Shown: positions 31,785-40,309 of the stretch, one piece after another
Numbering within the stretch: the first letter of the stretch is position 1
How the letters are laid out: each line of letters opens with the position of its first letter
NCBI RefSeq assembly: GCF_014841115.1
Contig: NZ_JACYTP010000006.1
Location: 1 to 64,000 of the forward strand
Reading direction: 5' to 3'
Source: Photobacterium arenosum
GTDB taxonomy: Bacteria > Pseudomonadota > Gammaproteobacteria > Enterobacterales > Vibrionaceae
DNA length: 64,000 bases
Position numbers and translations under genes: made by a program
The notes under the pieces: model-generated
The model's input: the letters and a program-made list of their open reading frames with translations, nothing else
Databases searched by the model: none
Told to the model about the DNA's origin: nothing

Positions 31785-32589
31785 ACAGCGCCAGCAGCTC
31801 GTCCACTTTATTGCGGCCACCGCCGTTTCGGCTGATCGTGCGTTTTACCCGCACCACTGACAACGCCGCGCCGTGATACAGGCGGCGGGTCAGCGTAGTG
31901 TCGTGATTGGAAATCAGTACCGGAATGTCACGCTCTGTGGCGGCTTTTTCTGCCACATCGGCCAGTGCAGCCTGATCGTCCAGACTGAAACCATTACCGG
32001 CATAAGAGGTAAAATTGGCCGTTGTTGACAGCGGCGCATAAGGCGGATCGCAATAAATCACACTGCCTTTGCGGGCGCGGGAAAAGGTCTGGTGGTAGCC
32101 TTCACAGATAAAGGTCGCTTTTTTGGCCTTTTCCGCAAAGTGGTACATTTCTGCTTCCGGGAAGTAAGGCTTTTTATACGAACCAAACGGCACATTAAAG
32201 CCGCCTTTCTTGTTGTAACGGCACAAGCCATTAAAGCCATGGCGGTTCATATAGAGAAAATACAGGGAACGCAGGTAGGTATCCTGAGTCTGGTTAAACG
32301 CTTCGCGGATAGCCAGATAGGCACCTTTCTGGTTGTATTCCGGGGTGAAATACTGCCGAGCGTCTTCGATATAACGCTCGGGTTCATGCTTAATCACATT
32401 GTAAAGATTGATTAAATCCGGATTGATATCAGCCAGCAGATAGTCGTCGTAGTCCGTGTTAAGAAACACAGAACCCGCACCGACAAAAGGTTCAACCAGT
32501 TTTCGTGCAGGTGGCAGATGTCGTCTGATGTCCTCGACCAGAGAAAACTTGCCTCCGGCCCATTTCAGAAAGGCACGCTGCTTTTTCAT
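31762..32589 (-). CDS. dam: DNA adenine methyltransferase (GATC)
   Basis: Class alpha N6-adenine methylase of 275 residues. The AdoMet motif is FVGAGS (35-40) and the catalytic motif is DPPY (181-184). KWAGGKFSL at the N-terminus and the target-recognition segment YNKKGGFNVPFG match E. coli Dam. It controls mismatch repair, SeqA binding and replication timing; Dam is essential in V. cholerae. It lies downstream of damX in the aroK-aroB-damX-dam-rpe-gph-trpS series. Confidence 0.96.
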   Translation of the reverse strand: MKKQRAFLKWAGGKFSLVEDIRRHLPPARKLVEPFVGAGSVFLNTDYDDYLLADINPDLINLYNVIKHEPERYIEDARQYFTPEYNQKGAYLAIREAFNQTQDTYLRSLYFLYMNRHGFNGLCRYNKKGGFNVPFGSYKKPYFPEAEMYHFAEKAKKATFICEGYHQTFSRARKGSVIYCDPPYAPLSTTANFTSYAGNGFSLDDQAALADVAEKAATERDIPVLISNHDTTLTRRLYHGAALSVVRVKRTISRNGGGRNKVDELLALFSPPQND

Positions 32590-32670
32590 TTGGTTAACCT
32601 ACCACCCATAACGACTGTCTTTTCAAAGGTGGCGGATTGTAACCTATTTCTCACCTGACCCATACTGCTT

Positions 32671-32686
32671 GGGGACAATTATCCCC
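32671..32686. promoter_or_regulatory. Near-perfect 16-bp palindrome between damX and dam
   Basis: GGGGACAATTATCCCC is symmetric except for one base pair. It lies 81 bp upstream of the dam start, in a 134-bp gap that could carry a dam promoter. The binding protein is unknown. Confidence 0.35.
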
Positions 32687-32723
32687 CTAACAACTGAATT
32701 ACTGCCGACCGGGCGCCATGCGG

Positions 32724-34322
32724 TTACTGAACCCGGTCGATTTCACGGTGAATCTGCGTATAAGATTTCACCCAAGGCTGCACCGATTGCACTTTCGCCG
32801 GTAACTGCGCCTGTGCCCGGCGGGCGGCAGCTACGCTACTGTAATCACCGGTGACCACAATATACCAGCGCACACCCTGCCGCTGGGTCTGATACACCTG
32901 GGCGGTATCTTCAATCCCGTATTCATTGAGGAAACTGCGGGTGGCGTCCAGCGAATGCATCGCGGCCAGCTGCAGCGCATAATGACGGCTATTGACCGAC
33001 TTGAGGGTATCTTTATCTTCTGCCATTGCTGCCTGCAGGCCGGTCAGCTGCGGTGCTGTTGGAGCCGCATCTGCCGTTGGCTCTGGCGTCGAAGCGGCGG
33101 CGGGAATGCCGGTTTCTCCCCCCTCAGCCGCGGGAGTATTAGCCGCCTGACTGAGAGCGCCCTGGGCTGCCACTGCCAGCTCGCCTGAGCCACCGGTTTC
33201 CTGCTCGGTGAGCATGGCATCCACCACATCCGATGGCACCACCACGCGCTGGCCTGCGGTATTGCTGCGGCCAACGGTCAATCCTTCAATCTTGACCGGC
33301 TCAGGTAAGATCTCCGCATTTGCCTCAGCAGGTGCGGACGACCCCGCTTCTGCTATCTGGCTATCGCTACTGTCTGTGAGGCCAGCGGCTCCGCTGTCCG
33401 TTGCAAGTGGCAGCTCATCATGCTCATCCGGTAACACAGCCAGGCCATCGGCCGATTGCGCCAGCACTTCATCTGCTGCCGTCATATCCGGGCTGGGTGA
33501 TTCCGTATCGGATTGAGATGATGCCGTCTGATCGGGGAAGTACCAGAACACCAGGCCAGCCGCCGCAATAACCAGCAACAACAGCAAGAGTGCGGCCGGG
33601 GAAAAAGCTCTGGAGCTTGTATTGGCCATATTCACCACCTCCGTGTGATTGAGTGCCGACAACGCGCCGGGTGTCGGCGCCACATCCTCCGCCTGCGCTT
33701 TGAGGGCCCGACGTTGGTTGGCATCGAGTGAATGGGTGGCCAGAACCAATTCCAGAAACGCCTGTACTTCCTGTTCAGACAGTAAGGGAATTTCCAGCTC
33801 CAGTGGCGTCTGTCCCTGACCATGAGAGACCTGATGCAAGGCTTTGGTTAACCGACCAGTCTGACTAAAGAGTAGTACATTCACCTGCCAGTCTGCTGAA
33901 TCTTGTGCTTTCACCACCAGAGCCCACAGTTCGCCAATCAGTGCCGGACTGAGCATATGGGCATCATCGATCACAAGCAGCAGCTCGACCGGTTTTCCAG
34001 CCAGCAGACGCTCAACACTCTGGTGCAGGGGATCACTCTCGTTAAACACTGCGCCCGGGATCAGTTGGTTAAGCAATATGGTTCTGTGCTGGTTGTCATT
34101 CTGTGCCGGGTGACACATCAGCAAGGCCTGTCGGGTATTGTTAATACCGTCTGAGTCGGCCCATTGCTCAAGATACCGCTGCGCCAGCCAGGATTTACCG
34201 GCCCCGGGTTCGCCGCTGATTTGGATCAAATGGGAGCTGAATCGGGTCAGAAACTGTACCCGGGAAAGCAGTTGGATCTGGCTGTCCAGATCCAGAGACG
34301 TCAGAGAAGCGGCTATCGTCAT
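32724..34322 (-). CDS. damX: DamX-like cell division protein with SPOR domain
   Basis: Septal-ring protein of 532 residues. An AAA-type ATPase domain (Walker A GEPGAGKS 37-44; Walker B LLLVIDD near 114-120) precedes one transmembrane helix (about 241-261), a long acidic and Ala/Pro-rich periplasmic linker, and a C-terminal SPOR domain (about 446-520, YALQLAAMHSLDATRSFLNEYGI) that binds denuded peptidoglycan. It is 14 bp downstream of aroB, as in E. coli. Confidence 0.9.
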   Translation of the reverse strand: MTIAASLTSLDLDSQIQLLSRVQFLTRFSSHLIQISGEPGAGKSWLAQRYLEQWADSDGINNTRQALLMCHPAQNDNQHRTILLNQLIPGAVFNESDPLHQSVERLLAGKPVELLLVIDDAHMLSPALIGELWALVVKAQDSADWQVNVLLFSQTGRLTKALHQVSHGQGQTPLELEIPLLSEQEVQAFLELVLATHSLDANQRRALKAQAEDVAPTPGALSALNHTEVVNMANTSSRAFSPAALLLLLLVIAAAGLVFWYFPDQTASSQSDTESPSPDMTAADEVLAQSADGLAVLPDEHDELPLATDSGAAGLTDSSDSQIAEAGSSAPAEANAEILPEPVKIEGLTVGRSNTAGQRVVVPSDVVDAMLTEQETGGSGELAVAAQGALSQAANTPAAEGGETGIPAAASTPEPTADAAPTAPQLTGLQAAMAEDKDTLKSVNSRHYALQLAAMHSLDATRSFLNEYGIEDTAQVYQTQRQGVRWYIVVTGDYSSVAAARRAQAQLPAKVQSVQPWVKSYTQIHREIDRVQ

Positions 34323-34336
34323 GTATTATTACAACA

Positions 34337-35410
34337 TCAGGGTTCTATCACCTGACGCAGGATATCATTCGGTACATCAGAAACGACCTCAGCACGACCA
34401 ATTCCAGTCGGTAATACCAGCCTGAGCTTACCTGACAACACTTTCTTATCCCGCATCATGTGCTTGATATAATGGTCAAAGTTCATAGTTTCCGGTGCAA
34501 CGACCGGCAGGTCAGCTTGCACCAGCAATGAACGGATTTTTTCCGCTTCTGCTGATGTCATCAAACCTAACAGACAAGCCGTTTGTGCTGCTTGTACCGT
34601 ACCGGCAGCAACAGCTTCACCGTGAAGCCAATTACCATACCCCATCTCAGCTTCAATCGCATGACCAAAAGTGTGACCTAGATTCAGCAGCGCGCGCACA
34701 CCTGACTCTTTCTCGTCAGCAGCAACCACATCCGCTTTGATCTGGCAGCATCGGGCAATCGCCTGACTCAGTGCTTTGGCATCCAGCGCACGCAATTGAT
34801 CCAGATGTTGTTCCAGCCATTGGAAGAAATCCTGATCAACGATAATGCCGTATTTGATCACTTCCGCCATACCGGCAGCAAACTCGCGGGCAGGCAGGCT
34901 TTTCAGACAGTCAGTGTCAATGATCACCGCCTGAGGCTGATAAAATGCCCCGACCATGTTTTTACCCAAAGGGTGATTGACGGCCGTTTTACCGCCGACC
35001 GATGAGTCCACCTGCGCCAGCAGGGTGGTCGGAACCTGAATAAAACCCACCCCACGCTGGAAACAGGCAGCGGCAAAGCCCACGACATCGCCAATCACGC
35101 CACCGCCCAGTGCTACCAGCACCACGTCGCGGCCGTAACTGCCTTCCAGCAGAAATGTCATGATTTGATTAAAAGTATCGAGGGTTTTGTACTGCTCGCC
35201 GTCAGGGAGGTTGAGCAGGGCCACGTCCTTTGCCAGTGGACTGAGCGTGGCCTGCAGTGTGTCGGCATAAAGAGGGGCGACAGTGTCATTACTGACGATA
35301 ACAACCCGTCGACCAGTCACAGAGGTGAAATAGTCCGGATCAGACAGTAATCCGGTGCCAATTGAAATATCGTAACTTCTCTCACCCAGACTGACTGTAA
35401 TCCGCTCCAT
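34337..35410 (-). CDS. aroB: 3-dehydroquinate synthase
   Basis: Shikimate pathway enzyme (DAHP to 3-dehydroquinate), NAD- and metal-dependent, 357 residues. [19 protein letters not shown] is the NAD-binding region, and the metal ligands lie in EVIKYGII and [13 protein letters not shown]. It is 20 bp downstream of aroK and surely co-transcribed. Confidence 0.97.
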   Translation of the reverse strand: MERITVSLGERSYDISIGTGLLSDPDYFTSVTGRRVVIVSNDTVAPLYADTLQATLSPLAKDVALLNLPDGEQYKTLDTFNQIMTFLLEGSYGRDVVLVALGGGVIGDVVGFAAACFQRGVGFIQVPTTLLAQVDSSVGGKTAVNHPLGKNMVGAFYQPQAVIIDTDCLKSLPAREFAAGMAEVIKYGIIVDQDFFQWLEQHLDQLRALDAKALSQAIARCCQIKADVVAADEKESGVRALLNLGHTFGHAIEAEMGYGNWLHGEAVAAGTVQAAQTACLLGLMTSAEAEKIRSLLVQADLPVVAPETMNFDHYIKHMMRDKKVLSGKLRLVLPTGIGRAEVVSDVPNDILRQVIEP

Positions 35411-35430
35411 GACTCGTTGTTTCTCCGTCG

Positions 35431-35949
35431 TTAACGCTCTTCCAGCATTTTGATAATTTGATTAGCAACGACCTTAGCACTCTGGTCGTCGGTACGTACT
35501 GTGTAATCCGCTACTTCTTCATACAATGGATTACGCTCTTCTGCAAGCGCTTCAAGCACTTCACGAGGTTTGTCGGTTTGCAGCAGAGGGCGCTTCTTGT
35601 CACGCTGAGTACGTGCCAGCTGTTTCTCAATGGTGGTTTCCAGATACACCACGATACCACGAGCTGACAGACGGTTTCGGCTCTCTTTGCTTTTCACCGA
35701 GCCTCCCCCGGTCGCCAGGACTATGCCTTGCTCCTGGGTAAGATCGTCGATGACCGCTTCTTCACGGGCACGGAAGCCTTCCTCGCCTTCTACGTCGAAG
35801 ACCCAGCTGATGTCGGCGCCGGTACGCTCTTCGATCACAGTATCTGAGTCAAGAAACTCCATATGTAACTGCTGTGCAAGGTGTCTGCCAATGGTGCTCT
35901 TACCGGCCCCCATTGGTCCTACCAAGAAAATATTTCGTTTTTCAGCCAT
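35431..35949 (-). CDS. aroK: Shikimate kinase I
   Basis: ATP-dependent kinase of 172 residues. Walker A is GPMGAGKS (11-18); the substrate-binding DSD and the GGGSV loop are present. The start [14 protein letters not shown] at 35949 matches E. coli AroK; a TTG three codons upstream is unlikely. The ribosome-binding site is poor, so translation may depend on upstream structure. Upstream is the pilMNOPQ cluster on the same strand, 207 bp away. Confidence 0.96.
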   Translation of the reverse strand: MAEKRNIFLVGPMGAGKSTIGRHLAQQLHMEFLDSDTVIEERTGADISWVFDVEGEEGFRAREEAVIDDLTQEQGIVLATGGGSVKSKESRNRLSARGIVVYLETTIEKQLARTQRDKKRPLLQTDKPREVLEALAEERNPLYEEVADYTVRTDDQSAKVVANQIIKMLEER

Positions 35950-36156
35950 GTTTAGCAAATATACGCGCGATTAAAAAATAGACAAAACCGCCCACAGGCT
36001 ATTGATTTACAAGCCTGAGGCGCCAACTTCCTCACATTTCATTCGTGATAAGACCGAAAATTATCTCAGGACTCACTGCTGTTTGGCAATAGCCAGTCTC
36101 AGTCAAGCGTCTAATCTCAGCAAAATAAACACCCCCTGCGCCTGCGCCTGGCCTCA

Positions 36157-37491
36157 CTATCGGAGGATTTTCGGGGTCACGAAAATTAATAATTCACGTC
36201 TGGTATCACGTTCAAGCTCTTGCCTGAACAGACTGCCCACTAAGGGGATGTCCCCCAGCAAGGGAACTTTACGCACGGCCTGACTGAACTGGTGCTGGAA
36301 AATGCCGCCCAGGACTATGGTCTCGCCATTGTCCACCAGCACCTGGGTGCCAATCCGCTGGGTATCAATCGCCACCGCTTCTCCTGTGCCTGCCATCACC
36401 GTCTCGCCGGGCTTATTCTGTGTGACTTCAAGATCCAGCACCAGCTTGTCATCCGGGGTGATCTGCGGCGTCACCATCAGGCTCAGCACCGCTTTCTTGA
36501 AGGAAACAGACACCGCGCCACTTGACGAGGCTTCGAGATAGGGAATCTCTGTCCCCTGCTCAATATAGGCCATTTTTTTGTTCGTTGTGACCAGTCGGGG
36601 GCTGGAAATGATTTCTGCTTTCTCCTCAGCCTGCAGGGCCGACAATTCCAGATCCAGCAGTTGATCCCCCCACCTTGCCACCTGAAAGGCCATTCTGGCA
36701 GCGCCAGCCTGAGCGCCAAGGTTCACATTGAGATAATCACTGACATCCGGTTTAAGGTTATCAGCCCCCAGCGCCGCCAGGTTTCCTTCAATGGAACCCC
36801 CGAGCGTCACGCTGCCACTGGTATCTAACATCCCCCAACGTACGCCAAGATCCGTGATATCCTTCTCATTCATACTGACAATGCGCGCTTCTATCTGCAC
36901 CTGCTTGACCGGTTTATCCAAGGCGTCAATGATAGCAAGCAGGGTCTCCATGCTGTCAGCCACTTCCTTGACAACCAGAGCGTTCGTTCTGTCATCCACA
37001 TGCAAAGCACCATACTCGGTCAGCAACCCCGATTGGCCGGGTTTACCTGCCAGCATGTCCGCTAAATCCGTGGCTTTAGCGTAACGGATAAGAACCACTT
37101 CGGTTTTAAGTTCCCCGTCCTGCAAGGGTTGACGGATAGCCTGCGGCTCCTGAGCAGCCATTGCCGCTCTTGGCGCCACCACCATAATATTGCCGTGCCG
37201 CTGATAGGCCAGTCCTTTCATCTGCAACACAATATCCAGCGCCTGAGACCAGAGCACATCTTTGAGATTCAGGGTAATATTGCCCTGCACTTCATCGGAA
37301 ACCACCAAGTTATGCTGCTGGTGTTCAGCCATCACCTGTAATAACTGGCGTACTGGGACATCCTGAAAATTAAGCGACAATCGCTTCCCATTCGCAGAAG
37401 ATAGTCCCTCAGACCCTGCCATTGCCGAGGCAGTGCCAAGCACAGAGATCATGCAGTATGTCAGCATGAACAGTGCACAAAAAGTATGCAT
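36157..37491 (-). CDS. pilQ: Type IV pilus/competence secretin PilQ, short form
   Basis: Outer-membrane secretin of 444 residues. A signal peptide (MHTFCALFMLTYCMISVLGTASAMA) is followed by a STN-type domain (about 38-105), secretin N domain (about 130-190) and the secretin core (about 250-444, with SPRLVTTNKKMAYIEQGTEIPY and VPLLGDIPLVGSLFR). No N-terminal AMIN domain is present, so it is closer in layout to HofQ/ComE-type secretins than to full-length PilQ. It is last of pilM-N-O-P-Q. Confidence 0.88.
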   Translation of the reverse strand: MHTFCALFMLTYCMISVLGTASAMAGSEGLSSANGKRLSLNFQDVPVRQLLQVMAEHQQHNLVVSDEVQGNITLNLKDVLWSQALDIVLQMKGLAYQRHGNIMVVAPRAAMAAQEPQAIRQPLQDGELKTEVVLIRYAKATDLADMLAGKPGQSGLLTEYGALHVDDRTNALVVKEVADSMETLLAIIDALDKPVKQVQIEARIVSMNEKDITDLGVRWGMLDTSGSVTLGGSIEGNLAALGADNLKPDVSDYLNVNLGAQAGAARMAFQVARWGDQLLDLELSALQAEEKAEIISSPRLVTTNKKMAYIEQGTEIPYLEASSSGAVSVSFKKAVLSLMVTPQITPDDKLVLDLEVTQNKPGETVMAGTGEAVAIDTQRIGTQVLVDNGETIVLGGIFQHQFSQAVRKVPLLGDIPLVGSLFRQELERDTRRELLIFVTPKILR

Positions 37492-37527
37492 GTTTTTCTT
37501 TCCTGAATAATTCTGCTCAGACTGGAG

Positions 37528-38016
37528 TCAGGAGGGGTTTTCTGGCGCAATCAACCGCCCACCCCGCCGAGACAGATGAAGAATGTGATGAGTCACAACA
37601 GGGCAACCGGGCACACCGCGGGTCTGTAAAATTAATCCGGTTTGCCCGGCATCCACGCTGAGTACTCTGACTCTGGGCCCGATAACCTGATCTGGCCTGG
37701 CTTTGAACAGCCGCCCGTCCTCAGCACTCAGCAGCGCCGCCCATCCGTACTCATCCTTGACGCTGCCCTTCATCATCAGCCCCTTAACCAGCATGTCGCT
37801 TGCCGATGCTTGGCACGCTACAGGTTCGGCCTCAGTCGCCTCAAAGCGCTGAAACGGAGAACCAAGCGGACTGACGTTATATTCAGGCGCCTCTGCCAGA
37901 CTGAACCCTGTGACGGGCACAGCCACTAACAGCAAAGCAAAGCTGCCCATGCGATAAAGAAAGAGACGGTAAAAAAAGGGGCGGAGGAATAAATGGCGGA
38001 GGAAAAAAGTGATCAT
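37528..38016 (-). CDS. pilP: Pilus assembly protein PilP-like
   Basis: Protein of 162 residues linking the PilMNO inner-membrane platform to the secretin. The N-terminus is unusually aromatic and basic (MITFFLRHLFLRPFFYRLFLYRMG) before a hydrophobic segment GSFALLLVAVPVTG, so the export signal is atypical and no lipobox is seen. The C-terminal half carries the small beta domain (VKDEYGWAALLSAEDGRLFKARPDQVIG). Identity rests partly on position. It overlaps pilO by 4 bp. Confidence 0.75.
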   Translation of the reverse strand: MITFFLRHLFLRPFFYRLFLYRMGSFALLLVAVPVTGFSLAEAPEYNVSPLGSPFQRFEATEAEPVACQASASDMLVKGLMMKGSVKDEYGWAALLSAEDGRLFKARPDQVIGPRVRVLSVDAGQTGLILQTRGVPGCPVVTHHILHLSRRGGRLIAPENPS

Positions 38017-38636
38017 TGGTGCATCTCCAGTCTCTGCTCATCAGTCAGAATCGTGTCTCCGGACGGCACAGCTATCTGGTACAGGTGCGCACTTCCAGTG
38101 ACCCGCAGCTCAGTTGATTGCCCGTCGACAGACTGCATTGTCAGCTCATTGACCACCAGCAGCCAGCGCATGGATGCCAGCCCGGCTAACAATGTCCCTG
38201 ACGAGTCATAGTCGCCCCGCCATTCAAAGTGCAAAGGCTGCACACTGTACCACTGGTGATTTTCGCTTTTCCCCCAGCGGAGATGCTGCAAGGCTACGTC
38301 GGCATCCACACTGAGTATTTCAATTTCCGCCAGTACTTGCGGCCAGGCTGATTTATCTGGCAGCCGGGCAGATTGCTGCCGGTACAGGGCCATCATCTTA
38401 TCTGTCCGCGCCGACCACTCAGGCAATAACTCCGCCTGTGTGCGTTGCCAGGCAAGCTGCGTCCTCAGTGACCGGGCTTGCTCTTGCAGCTCGTACTCTT
38501 GCTGGATCACCGCTTTAATACTCCAATGCCAAAACACCAGACTTAGCATCCCCAGCAGCCCCAGACAGGCAACCAACTGATAACGCAGTGGCCAGCCGGG
38601 CATCGACTCCAGTGTCAGATCCCGCCAGTCAGTCAT
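38013..38636 (-). CDS. pilO: Pilus assembly protein PilO-like
   Basis: Bitopic inner-membrane protein of 207 residues from ATG 38636 (GGGGGA upstream). A short cytoplasmic tail precedes a transmembrane helix (about 22-40, LVACLGLLGMLSLVFW), then a periplasmic coiled coil (about 45-90) and a ferredoxin-like domain. It pairs with PilN. Sequence similarity is low, as is usual for this family, so the call relies on architecture and operon order. Confidence 0.78.
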   Translation of the reverse strand: MTDWRDLTLESMPGWPLRYQLVACLGLLGMLSLVFWHWSIKAVIQQEYELQEQARSLRTQLAWQRTQAELLPEWSARTDKMMALYRQQSARLPDKSAWPQVLAEIEILSVDADVALQHLRWGKSENHQWYSVQPLHFEWRGDYDSSGTLLAGLASMRWLLVVNELTMQSVDGQSTELRVTGSAHLYQIAVPSGDTILTDEQRLEMHQ

Positions 38637-39222
38637 GAACATCCCCCAATAGCGGCGACACTAGAGTCATAGTGACGGAAAATCGCTGAAAGGCTCCGTC
38701 GCCGGCTGTGAGCGGCTCACCAGATCCCGCCGAGTTATCGCGTTGCACAGAATGCAGCTGGCTGCGGCTCACCCACTCCTGGCGCTCGATCCGGGCCAGA
38801 AAGTCCGGCAACGCCGCCAGTTGCCGGGTCTGACCGGCCAGCACTATGGCATTATCTTTCAGTGTCAGCCTCTCCAGCCCGGCGGACAGCGGCAGGAGAT
38901 CAGGCAAATGATTAAGCAGGTGAATCAAGGGAAAACGCGCATGATGCCAGCGGCTAACCGCCGCCAAGCGAGACTGGTACATCTGATGCTGACGCTGATA
39001 ATCAGCCAGTTTGGCAAGATCGGGCGCCAGCGCGAGTATTTGCTGCTGAATGCGATCGTTACTGCTTGTCTGGCGCGCCGTCCGTTCCCCGTAATAAAAT
39101 CGCAAACTCCCCATGCTCAACACCGCCAGCACCACTGTCGCCGCCAGGCAGTACCAAAACCGGCGGGCATGCGCGATACGCTGCGCTTCACGCCAGGGCA
39201 AGAGATTGACCGGGATCAACAT
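38629..39222 (-). CDS. pilN: Pilus assembly protein PilN-like
   Basis: Bitopic protein of 197 residues. The start MLIPVNLLPWREAQR at 39222 carries the conserved INLLPWRE-type motif that docks into the PilM cleft, which fixes the start. One transmembrane helix (about 23-41), a coiled-coil region and a periplasmic domain with LTLKDNAIVLAGQTRQ follow. It overlaps the pilM stop by 7 bp and pilO by 8 bp. Confidence 0.85.
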   Translation of the reverse strand: MLIPVNLLPWREAQRIAHARRFWYCLAATVVLAVLSMGSLRFYYGERTARQTSSNDRIQQQILALAPDLAKLADYQRQHQMYQSRLAAVSRWHHARFPLIHLLNHLPDLLPLSAGLERLTLKDNAIVLAGQTRQLAALPDFLARIERQEWVSRSQLHSVQRDNSAGSGEPLTAGDGAFQRFSVTMTLVSPLLGDVHD

Positions 39223-40166
39223 GTCAGCGCCCCTCTGACCGCCAAAGCCGCCGCTCTGGCCCAGACGGTATCCAGCGGCACAGCCACCGCCGTCGAGTTG
39301 TGCCATAAAGGAAACACCTGCCCGGGGGTCAAAAAAGCAACTGGCAATCCACACGCTTGCTGCCACAAAGCCAGTTCCTTGTCAGACAATGATCGGCCCG
39401 TCAGCCACAGCCCGGTTAACGGCGACAGGGAATGATAATGTTGCAGTTGCCGGATCAGTTCCGGTGAGGGCGCATTACCAGACCGGCTCAGCAAAAAGGT
39501 ACGATGCAGCGGCAGGTTGTGCGAGAAACCAGCGGCCAGATCCGCTTCCTCAGCTCCCAAACAAACCAGCGCAGGATTCGCTCCCATAGCCGTGATTGCC
39601 TGCCGGTGACAATATTCCAGCAGCCACAAGAGTGCACGTGCCTGCAATTCCATGATCTCAGGTTCAAAACCCGCCTCACGCACACTCTGGGTTCTTGCTT
39701 CTACTAGATGAGTTTTGGCCGCAAAGACCTGAAAGCGCAATCCGCTGTCCGCCGCCTCCTGCCCGGGAGTCGGGGATGGATAATAGTCCAGGCTCAGTGC
39801 CTCCGGCTCCATCGACAAGGTATCCGCCAGTATCTTTGCCAGTTCGCTTCCGATATCCTGTCCCCAGCGTTGTTCGAGCGTAAGTTCCCGCTGCACCACC
39901 TCACTGTCCGGCAGTGACAGCACAGTGCGAACAGAACGCTTTGGAAGCAGAGTCCGTATTTTACGCAAGGCTGACAACAAGATAGGTCCGGAAAGGCTAT
40001 TGTGATGGAACCCGCCACCGGGGGACGTCCCGGCAAGTTCTGCAGGAGACAAAACGACTTCAGCGTAATGCAATAACGCAAGCCGCCCTTTATTTTGCTT
40101 AAGCACGACCGCCTTTACACTATGGTGGCCGATATCTATCCCGGTCCAGACTGGCTTGTGCAACAT
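39216..40166 (-). CDS. pilM: Pilus assembly protein PilM-like, actin-fold ATPase
   Basis: Cytoplasmic actin-like protein of 316 residues. The phosphate-1 motif TGIDIGHHSVKAVVL lies at the N-terminus. It recruits PilN and helps align the type IV pilus machine. It is the first gene of pilMNOPQ and is divergent from mrcA, the conserved gammaproteobacterial layout. The C-terminal part is weakly conserved. Confidence 0.88.
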   Translation of the reverse strand: MLHKPVWTGIDIGHHSVKAVVLKQNKGRLALLHYAEVVLSPAELAGTSPGGGFHHNSLSGPILLSALRKIRTLLPKRSVRTVLSLPDSEVVQRELTLEQRWGQDIGSELAKILADTLSMEPEALSLDYYPSPTPGQEAADSGLRFQVFAAKTHLVEARTQSVREAGFEPEIMELQARALLWLLEYCHRQAITAMGANPALVCLGAEEADLAAGFSHNLPLHRTFLLSRSGNAPSPELIRQLQHYHSLSPLTGLWLTGRSLSDKELALWQQACGLPVAFLTPGQVFPLWHNSTAVAVPLDTVWARAAALAVRGALTC

Positions 40167-40309
40167 GGCGTGGTATGCTCCCCTGGTAAAGACAAGGCAA
40201 AATTATTCGAATAAACACCTCTGACGGCGTTAAATTTATTTGAGTTATCTTTATACTACTGACTGAAATAGCGCGGATGGCCTAACGAAGGTGTAACGGG
40301 AATTCTCAA

